From contig JABXKX010000306.1 in assembly GCA_013619035.1 (NCBI GenBank), forward strand, positions 1 to 7,611: a stretch of 7,611 nucleotides of DNA, written 5' to 3'. Source of the stretch: Peptostreptococcaceae bacterium. GTDB lineage: Bacteria; Bacillota_A; Clostridia; Peptostreptococcales; Acidaminobacteraceae. Positions 1 through 4,452 of this stretch are shown here, one piece after another (the stretch's first letter is position 1; each line of letters opens with the position of its first letter). The notes below the pieces were generated by a model. That model had not been told where the DNA came from. It searched no databases and was given only the letters and a program-made list of their open reading frames with translations. The position numbers and the translations under genes are program-made.

Positions 1-967
1 ATTCTATGGTTGGTCTATGATGAACTTCAGATTCTACGTTATGTATTTTAGCAACTTCGCCTGAATTAAGTAATACCAATTCTCCTAAATAGCTTCTTTT
101 TATCTTATCTAAAAAGAAATTGGATATATCAGAATCTAGTGCACCACTACTGCCTTCGCTCATAATCTCAAATACTTTATACGGATTCATTTTTTCTCTA
201 TAGATACGATTTGATGTCATCGCATCAAAAATATCTACTACCGATACTATTCTTGCATACTCAGGAATTGATTTACCTGATAACTTTGCAGGATAACCAG
301 TACCGTCAAATCTCTCATGATGATGCAAAACACCTTGTAGAATGTTTCTGTCTAACTCTTTTGTAGAGCTAAGTAGAACGTAACCTAAAGTTGAATGCGT
401 CTTCATCACCGAAAATTCTTCTTCTGTTAAAACATCTGGTTTATTTAAAATTTCACTCGGTATATTACATTTACCAATATCATGGAGTAATCCAACTTTC
501 CCAATTCCGTCAATAAAGACTTGTGGTTTGTTCATCCATTTGGATAACAAAATTGATAACATACATACTTTAACTGAATGTTCATAAGTATAAAAATCAG
601 CTGTGTATATTTGCCATAGCTTAAGTGCCATCTCAGGTTTTGTTTCTAATTCTTGAATCAAAGGATCTAAACAATCTTTTACTTCATCATATATAACAAA
701 ATTACCAATAGTGACACCATAACAAATCTTCTTAAAACTTTCTACAGAGGCTTTATACTTTTCTGAAATTTCTTGCTTTATAGGAAATATTCTTTTAACA
801 GAATGCTCTTCTAGTACTTTTACCTGAACGATGCTCATTCTTTTTAACATCTGAATATGCCTAATATTGAGTGTTACACCCTCAGATATTACCAATTGCT
901 CATTCCGGTAAATATTTTCTCCTAACGTCATGCCGATTTGGAGTTTTTCTGTTTCTAAAATATGCAT
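1..967 (-). CDS. HD-GYP domain protein, probable cyclic-di-GMP phosphodiesterase (3' end cut by window)
   Basis: The reading frame is open to the window edge, giving 322 visible residues. Residues about 1-60 match the short N-terminal region usual in HD-GYP proteins (LQIGMTLGENIY near residues 9-20). The HD-GYP domain follows, with H130, the HD pair H162/D163 with K166, H191, the HHH run 215-217, then RFDGTGYP at 219-226 and DIFDAMTSNRIYR at 245-257. These are the metal-binding and GYP signatures of the family, which hydrolyses cyclic-di-GMP in the cytoplasm. The substrate is inferred. There is no receiver or membrane domain, so the input signal is unclear. The segment near residues 300-320 (LLNSGEVAKIHN, then RPT) resembles the usual C-terminal tail, so probably little is missing. 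I chose the ATG at 967 because GGAG lies 6 nt upstream; an in-frame ATG at 979 overlaps that Shine-Dalgarno, and a GTG lies further upstream right after a stop. Confidence 0.9.
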   Translation of the reverse strand, partial: MHILETEKLQIGMTLGENIYRNEQLVISEGVTLNIRHIQMLKRMSIVQVKVLEEHSVKRIFPIKQEISEKYKASVESFKKICYGVTIGNFVIYDEVKDCLDPLIQELETKPEMALKLWQIYTADFYTYEHSVKVCMLSILLSKWMNKPQVFIDGIGKVGLLHDIGKCNIPSEILNKPDVLTEEEFSVMKTHSTLGYVLLSSTKELDRNILQGVLHHHERFDGTGYPAKLSGKSIPEYARIVSVVDIFDAMTSNRIYREKMNPYKVFEIMSEGSSGALDSDISNFFLDKIKRSYLGELVLLNSGEVAKIHNVESEVHHRPTIE

Positions 968-1029
968 TTCTGACTCCATTTCTTTACTTTCACTCTCTAA
1001 TAATAACACTTAGTTCATGAATCGACAAT

Positions 1030-1058
1030 ATTTTAGAAATATATGAATTAAATATAAA
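1030..1058 (-). promoter_or_regulatory. Candidate sigma-A promoter for the HD-GYP gene
   Basis: On the minus strand, TTTATA (1053-1058) and TAAAAT (1030-1035) are separated by 17 bases. The -10 matches five of six consensus positions and the -35 four of six. The site sits in very AT-rich sequence where chance matches are common. Its position, after the NYN terminator and about 60 bases before the HD-GYP start, supports an independent transcription unit. Confidence 0.4.
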
Positions 1059-1079
1059 GAAATATATGATTTAATATAA
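1035..1079. repeat. Two-copy AT-rich tandem repeat of 22-23 bp
   Basis: Copy one is 1035-1057 and copy two 1058-1079. Both begin AGAAATATATGA and end in ATATAA, and they differ by one substitution and a one-base length change. The repeat fills the gap between the NYN terminator and the HD-GYP gene and overlaps the candidate -35 and spacer, so it could be a duplicated binding site or simply a replication-slippage product. Confidence 0.6.
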
Positions 1080-1080
1080 A

Positions 1081-1104
1081 GAAAAATGGACATTAAGTCC
1101 ATTT
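1081..1104 (-). terminator. Intrinsic terminator of the NYN gene
   Basis: A perfect 8-bp stem, AAATGGAC (1084-1091 on the plus strand) paired with GTCCATTT (1097-1104), encloses a 5-base loop. On the minus strand it is followed by TTTTTC. The stem overlaps the last bases of the TAA stop codon of the NYN gene (1103-1105), so termination is placed tightly at the end of the coding region. Confidence 0.8.
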
Positions 1105-1837
1105 ACTTTGATCTTCTAATATAAACTGCTTTTGCTGGTGAATTGTCAGATGAACGTTCATCAATTGTAAATAATCCGGAATACTTAATCAATTCCCCTA
1201 ACTTCTTAAATCCATAATTTCTAGGGTCAAATTCAGGTGATTTGTTTGCAATTGTTTGTCCAACGGTTCCCAAATGAGACCAACCGTTTTCATTAGCAGC
1301 GTCTTCAACAGCATTGTATAATAATTCAATCAATCTATGATCTGCTAATAATTGTTTTTTCGTCATCCTTGTTTGTTTATAATTTTGATTGTTTTCTCTT
1401 AAAATCTCAGTATAAATAAACTTATCACAAGCACCAACAAATGCCTTTGGTGTTTTCTTTTCACCAAAACCATATACGATAAGGCCTTCTTCTCTGATTC
1501 TAGAAGCCAATTTAGTAAAGTCACTATCACTTGACACAATACAAAAACCATCTAATTTACCAGTATATAAAAGGTCCATAGCATCTATAATCATAGCGCT
1601 ATCTGTCGAATTTTTACCTACTGTGTATTCAAATTGTTGTATTGGTTGAAGTGCATGCTTTAATAAAACATCTTTCCAGCTCCCAAGAGAAGGACTTGTC
1701 CAGTTTCCATAGATTCTCTTAACACTTGCTACACCATAAGTGGCGATTTCTTCTAATAACCCAGCAATAATCTTAGGGGATGCATTATCAGCATCAATTA
1801 GAACAGCAAGTCGCTTGTTGAGATCATTCTCTATCAT
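1103..1837 (-). CDS. NYN domain protein with C-terminal LOTUS/OST-HTH-like region
   Basis: This is a 244-residue soluble protein with no signal peptide or membrane segment. Residues about 9-147 form an NYN (LabA/DUF88-type, PIN-fold) domain: IDADN at 14-18 supplies D15 and D17, NSTDSAM at 76-82 supplies D79, and SSDSDF at 102-107 supplies D104 and D106. These are the acidic residues expected to bind metal in NYN nucleases. Residues about 165-241 (helical start, then GWSHLGTVG near 185-193 and YGFKKLGELIKYSGLF at 208-223) look like a LOTUS/OST-HTH fold, known as an RNA-binding module. The family therefore suggests an RNA-cleaving or RNA-processing role; the target is unknown. The longest frame starts at a TTG at 1849, but its second codon forms the Shine-Dalgarno GGAG lying 6 nt before the ATG at 1837, so the ATG is preferred. 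The MFS gene ends 72 bases upstream with no terminator between, so co-transcription is possible. Confidence 0.9.
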   Translation of the reverse strand: MIENDLNKRLAVLIDADNASPKIIAGLLEEIATYGVASVKRIYGNWTSPSLGSWKDVLLKHALQPIQQFEYTVGKNSTDSAMIIDAMDLLYTGKLDGFCIVSSDSDFTKLASRIREEGLIVYGFGEKKTPKAFVGACDKFIYTEILRENNQNYKQTRMTKKQLLADHRLIELLYNAVEDAANENGWSHLGTVGQTIANKSPEFDPRNYGFKKLGELIKYSGLFTIDERSSDNSPAKAVYIRRSK

Positions 1838-1909
1838 TCTCGACTCCAATCATACTTGTAATATCCATTACTTCCTAATCATACAGTAAATTAAAGTAAA
1901 TTGGAAGGA

Positions 1910-3139
1910 TTATCCGTTAGCTTCTATGTGTTCTTTTTTACTTCTTTTGAAGAAACTTACCGATCCCAACATTCTGAAAAATGCTGCGGCCCCTAAAGCA
2001 ACTGTGATACTAAAAGTTTCTTTAAGATAACTGCCGACAAGAGGTGATATTGCCAAACTAATATTTGTAAATAAGGTGTACAATCCAATGTATAATACAC
2101 GTTTCTCTTGTGGTATCACTTCTAATAAATCACTTAGAAGTACTGATATTGTTCCAGCAGTGAAGAAACCACTAACCGTAGCGGACATCAATAATATACT
2201 TAAATTTGGTGATAATATATAGAAAATAGGTGTTAATGCCATCCCCATTGTACATATTGCTGTTATGACATGATTACCATACTTATTGATCTTTTTAGCC
2301 CAGAATAAATAACCAAAGAACATTGCCAAAGACTGACCAATACTCATATAACCTAACCATGCTTCATCAGCATTTAAAACTGAAATGGTATAAATCGTAA
2401 ATAGCGGCCAAGCCATCTGCCATCCGAAGTGGAAAATCAAAGAACTTTTTAAAAATCTTGTGAATTTCTTATTGCTCATAAATTCTTTAAAGTTAAATGT
2501 AAGTTTCTTTTTCTTTGAATCATGGGGTGGGATTTTAAACTTCTTAAATATAGAGTACTCAACAACACCAAACACAAATGCTATCACATAGAACATCTGG
2601 TAAAGTTGAATTCTTTCTGCTTCACTACCGGGTAAATGTTTTAAAGCAAGTCCCGTAAAGAAGGTTAAGACAACAGTTGCAGGTACCGTAAACATATTTC
2701 TCTTGCCTATCGCATCCGCCCTTGCTCCCGGTTCAAATAAATCACCAATGAAAGACTGATAACTTGTTAAATATATTGAATTGGGAACACTCATCAATAC
2801 AACAAATACAACAAACAAAATAGGTTGTAAGCTGGTTGGTAAAAATGGGACTGCTGCAAACATCAATAAGAACATTCGACTGATCATAATCAATCTTCCA
2901 GTTGCTTTATGTTTGTCTTCTAATCGATTTAAATATATCGCACCAGGCAGTACAATAAATGCCATCACCAATCCTGGTAATGAGCTCATCAAAGCGATAT
3001 GAACATCACTCCCACCTAGTCGTTGAAGAAATTTTGCTTGAAACGGCTGATACAATCGCATCATCAATTCAAACATAACGCCATAAGCTATAAACAATTT
3101 GTAATTTATTTTATAATTTGGATTATCACTGTGAAACAT
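1910..3139 (-). CDS. MFS-type 12-TM transporter, substrate unknown
   Basis: This is a 409-residue integral membrane protein, about the usual MFS length. Hydrophobic segments fall near residues 14-32, 46-70, 80-100, 105-127, 150-166 and 180-198, then a basic cytoplasmic loop at about 199-230 rich in lysine (DSKKKKL near 207-213). A second set lies near 232-253, 261-280, 288-308, 312-335, 347-370 and 375-395. This 6+6 arrangement is typical of MFS carriers. The loop between TM2 and TM3 (NRLEDKHKATGR near 71-82) occupies the position of MFS motif A, in degenerate form. I do not recognise a substrate-specific subfamily; drug efflux or nutrient exchange are both possible. The ATG at 3139 is well supported by AGGAGG five bases upstream. 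The leader carries a good promoter and a perfect inverted repeat, suggesting regulated expression. The NYN gene follows directly and may be on the same mRNA. Confidence 0.88.
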   Translation of the reverse strand: MFHSDNPNYKINYKLFIAYGVMFELMMRLYQPFQAKFLQRLGGSDVHIALMSSLPGLVMAFIVLPGAIYLNRLEDKHKATGRLIMISRMFLLMFAAVPFLPTSLQPILFVVFVVLMSVPNSIYLTSYQSFIGDLFEPGARADAIGKRNMFTVPATVVLTFFTGLALKHLPGSEAERIQLYQMFYVIAFVFGVVEYSIFKKFKIPPHDSKKKKLTFNFKEFMSNKKFTRFLKSSLIFHFGWQMAWPLFTIYTISVLNADEAWLGYMSIGQSLAMFFGYLFWAKKINKYGNHVITAICTMGMALTPIFYILSPNLSILLMSATVSGFFTAGTISVLLSDLLEVIPQEKRVLYIGLYTLFTNISLAISPLVGSYLKETFSITVALGAAAFFRMLGSVSFFKRSKKEHIEANG

Positions 3140-3154
3140 ATTGCCTCCTATTCG

Positions 3155-3183
3155 ATTAATATTTAGAGCTTCGAAATATTAAT
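3155..3183. promoter_or_regulatory. Perfect inverted repeat in the MFS leader, candidate operator or mRNA hairpin
   Basis: ATTAATATTT (3155-3164) is repeated in inverted orientation as AAATATTAAT (3174-3183), with a 9-base spacer. It lies between the predicted -10 (3192-3197) and the Shine-Dalgarno (about 3144-3149), near the predicted transcript start. Its position fits a repressor site controlling the transporter, or a 5' mRNA hairpin. All arm bases are A/T, so chance formation in this AT-rich region cannot be excluded. Confidence 0.5.
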
Positions 3184-3191
3184 TCATGCTC

Positions 3192-3220
3192 ATTCTACTT
3201 GTCAATGAGAAGAAAGTCAA
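3192..3220 (-). promoter_or_regulatory. Sigma-A promoter of the MFS transporter gene
   Basis: On the minus strand, TTGACT (3215-3220) and TAGAAT (3192-3197) are separated by exactly 17 bases, each matching five of six consensus positions. An overlapping alternative uses TTGACA (3200-3205) with TAATAT (3176-3181) and an 18-base spacer. Either would give a short leader containing the inverted repeat at 3155-3183. Confidence 0.6.
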
Positions 3221-3234
3221 TCGAATCAGCAAAC

Positions 3235-3260
3235 AAAAAAAGATGATAATCATCTTTTTT
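3235..3260. terminator. A-run/T-run palindrome, terminator-like in both directions
   Basis: GATGAT (3242-3247) and ATCATC (3249-3254) form a palindrome flanked by A6 (3236-3241) and T6 (3255-3260), so either strand yields a hairpin followed by a U-run. The GC-containing core is only GATG/CATC, so it is probably a weak terminator. On the minus strand it lies after the fabI terminator and about 15 bases before the MFS -35, where it could act as a backup terminator insulating the MFS promoter or end a short RNA. There is no plus-strand gene nearby for it to serve. Confidence 0.5.
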
Positions 3261-3390
3261 GACAAACACCTTTTCACGCTTACATAATGATCAAAATTCA
3301 TTATCTTTTATGCTAATTTGCATGTTATTTAATCAGAAATAGTACATCTCCTAGAACCGTTAATAATGAGTTGCTGTATCACTTACTTTT
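3261..3390. other. Gene-free segment between two terminators, with inverted repeats
   Basis: I see no coding frame longer than about ten codons with a ribosome site on either strand. The segment holds ATAATGA/TCATTAT (3284-3290 and 3298-3304, 7-base loop) and a near-palindrome, ATGCTAATTTGCAT (3310-3323). A weak minus-strand promoter (ATAACA, 17 bases, GATAAT at 3300-3305) could produce an RNA of roughly 60 nt ending at the 3235-3260 palindrome. This is speculative and no RNA family is recognised. Confidence 0.25.
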
Positions 3391-3432
3391 TACAAAAAAA
3401 CAGAAAGATCGATAAGGACAATCGATCTTTCT
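3391..3432 (-). terminator. Intrinsic terminator of fabI
   Basis: AGAAAGATCGAT (3402-3413) pairs perfectly with ATCGATCTTTCT (3421-3432) in a 12-bp stem with a 7-base loop. On the minus strand the stem is followed by GTTTTTTTG, a run of seven T (complement of 3394-3400). There is no T-run on the other side, so the terminator is directional and serves the minus-strand fabI transcript, about 100 bases past its stop codon. Confidence 0.85.
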
Positions 3433-3532
3433 TGAGGATATATAATGTTATTAAAGTACCTAGATACTTATAACCTTTTTAATCGGCTTTCGCCTACATT
3501 TATCATACCCTATCTTGCTATATCTTTCAAGA
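3433..3532 (-). other. fabI 3' untranslated region with two further hairpins
   Basis: About 100 bases lie between the fabI stop and its terminator and contain no convincing ORF. A two-part hairpin spans 3447-3474 (GTTAT/ATAAC outside, AAGTA/TACTT inside, with a 2-base bulge). A minimal GGC-GAAA-GCC tetraloop hairpin, read on the minus strand, lies at 3485-3494. Neither has a T-run, so they are not terminators. They could protect the mRNA 3' end or belong to a processed RNA; no known family is recognised. Confidence 0.35.
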
Positions 3533-4306
3533 TTAATAACCTAAAATATTAAAGCCACAATCTACATGCAAGATTTCTCCAGTTATACCTGAACCTAAAT
3601 CACTTAATAAGAATATTGCTGAGTTACCAATTTCCTCAGGCTTAACCATTCTTCTAAGTGGTGCACGATCTTCATAACCAGCACAGAGTTTATCAAAATC
3701 TGATACACCTTTAGCTGAAAGTGTTTTTACTGGTCCTGCTGAAATAGCATTTACACGGATTTGATTTTCACCTAAGTCATGTGCTAAGTATTTAACGCTC
3801 ATTTCAAGAGCTGCTTTTGCAACACCCATCACATTGTAATTTTTAACGACTCTTTCACCACCAAGATACGACATCGTTACAATAGCGCCACCTTCAGTCA
3901 TGTAATCTGAAGCATATTTAGAAACTGCTACCAAAGAAAAAGCTGACACATCTTGTGCTAATGCGTAACCATCTCTTGATGTATCACAATATCTTCCCGA
4001 TAATTCATCTTTATTTGAATACGCTATAGAATGAATAACGCCGTGAATTGTACCAAACTCATTACCGATTTCTTTAAATGTTCTTTCAATATCTTCATCT
4101 TTTGTCACATCACAAGAAACATGGAACTTACCTTCAACGCCCTCAGATGTCGCTAATTTTTCTAAACTTCTTAATGAACGATCTCCATAGTATGTGAAAA
4201 TTAAATTAGCGCCAGCTAAGTGAAGTTGTTTGGCACAAGCCCAAGCAATGCTCCATTTGTTAGTGACGCCCATGACTACAATATTTCTATTAATAAGATT
4301 TAACAT
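3533..4306 (-). CDS. fabI: Enoyl-[acyl-carrier-protein] reductase FabI
   Basis: This cytoplasmic short-chain dehydrogenase-fold enzyme catalyses the last reduction of each fatty-acid elongation cycle, trans-2-enoyl-ACP to acyl-ACP, using NAD(P)H, and is the triclosan target. The 257-residue product has the usual FabI length. The nucleotide-binding start is MGVTNKWSIAW at 12-22; SIA at 93-95, YLGGE at 147-151 and YNVMGVAKA at 157-165 give the catalytic Y147, Y157 and K164 at the same numbering as Staphylococcus aureus FabI. RVNAISAGP at 184-192, AKGVSDF ending at F204, and GEILHVDCGF at 243-252 complete the family pattern. Residues 40-41 are Tyr-Gly instead of the Arg-Lys linked to NADPH preference in S. 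aureus, so cofactor use may differ. The frame stays open upstream to 4414, but that extension covers the promoter and operator; the ATG at 4306 has AAGGGAG 7 bases upstream. It is monocistronic, with its own promoter, FapR-like operator and terminator. Confidence 0.96.
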   Translation of the reverse strand: MLNLINRNIVVMGVTNKWSIAWACAKQLHLAGANLIFTYYGDRSLRSLEKLATSEGVEGKFHVSCDVTKDEDIERTFKEIGNEFGTIHGVIHSIAYSNKDELSGRYCDTSRDGYALAQDVSAFSLVAVSKYASDYMTEGGAIVTMSYLGGERVVKNYNVMGVAKAALEMSVKYLAHDLGENQIRVNAISAGPVKTLSAKGVSDFDKLCAGYEDRAPLRRMVKPEEIGNSAIFLLSDLGSGITGEILHVDCGFNILGY

Positions 4307-4324
4307 ATAAGTGCTCCCTTCAAA

Positions 4325-4343
4325 ATTAATACCTGGTATTAAT
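4325..4343. promoter_or_regulatory. FapR-like operator upstream of fabI
   Basis: A perfect 19-bp palindrome, ATTAATACCTGGTATTAAT, has arms 4325-4333 and 4335-4343 around a central base. From memory the Bacillus/Staphylococcus FapR site is about ATTAGTACCTGRTACTAAT; this copy differs at one position per half-site, symmetrically. It sits just downstream of the predicted transcription start (about +10 to +27) and before the Shine-Dalgarno, where a bound repressor would block transcription. FapR is the malonyl-CoA-responsive repressor of lipid synthesis genes and fabI is one of its classic targets. The fapR gene itself is not in this window. Confidence 0.82.
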
Positions 4344-4358
4344 ACATAGTATAAAAAC

Positions 4359-4387
4359 ATTATAAATGAATCGACGAAAATATTCAA
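4359..4387 (-). promoter_or_regulatory. Sigma-A promoter of fabI
   Basis: On the minus strand a perfect -10, TATAAT (4359-4364), is preceded by TTGAAT (4382-4387) with a 17-base spacer. The -35 matches four of six positions. Transcription would start near 4352, placing the FapR-like palindrome immediately inside the transcribed leader. Confidence 0.7.
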
Positions 4388-4417
4388 GTCTCTATATTTC
4401 AGGTATCCAATCAAGCT

Positions 4418-4450
4418 AAAAAAAAAGTATGCGAGTCACTCCTCGCATAC
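4418..4450 (-). terminator. Intrinsic terminator of the M28 peptidase gene
   Basis: GTATGCGAG (4427-4435) pairs perfectly with CTCGCATAC (4442-4450) around a 6-base loop. On the minus strand it is followed by nine T (complement of 4418-4426). It begins two bases after the peptidase stop codon and ends about 30 bases before the fabI -35, separating the two units. Confidence 0.9.
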
Positions 4451-4452
4451 CA

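Noticed and set aside
1035..1079. Possible CRISPR-like or att-type repeat
   Set aside because: There are only two directly adjacent copies, with no spacers and no cas or integrase genes; this is a simple tandem duplication.
1824..1868. 14-codon upstream ORF (ATG at 1868) overlapping the NYN start, possible leader peptide
   Set aside because: The only Shine-Dalgarno-like sequence, AGGAAG, is 2 bases from its ATG, too close to work well, and the short peptide has no recognisable features.
2781..3002. Plus-strand open frames inside the MFS, peptidase and aldolase genes (also 4775-4993, 5912-6109, 6172-6384)
   Set aside because: They lie opposite strongly supported genes with intact family motifs, have no convincing ribosome binding sites, and their translations show no recognisable domain.
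3242..3254. Fur-box-like core TGATAATCA within the A/T palindrome
   Set aside because: Only nine bases resemble the Fur core; the flanks are plain A- and T-runs, better explained as a terminator. No iron-related gene is present.
3284..3350. Very short ORFs of about ten codons in the gap between fabI and the MFS gene
   Set aside because: On both strands they lack a properly spaced Shine-Dalgarno and end after about ten codons, as expected by chance in AT-rich DNA.
3453..3471. Second FapR-like site, AGTACCT followed by AGATACT, in the fabI 3' region
   Set aside because: The half-sites are one base too far apart for the FapR palindrome, outer bases do not match, and there is no promoter or gene start for it to control. 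It fits better as part of an RNA hairpin (3447-3474).
4307..4414. 36-residue N-terminal extension of FabI in the open frame starting at 4414
   Set aside because: It spans the fabI promoter, the FapR-like operator and the Shine-Dalgarno; starting at 4306 gives the standard FabI length and aligns from residue 1 with the S. aureus enzyme.
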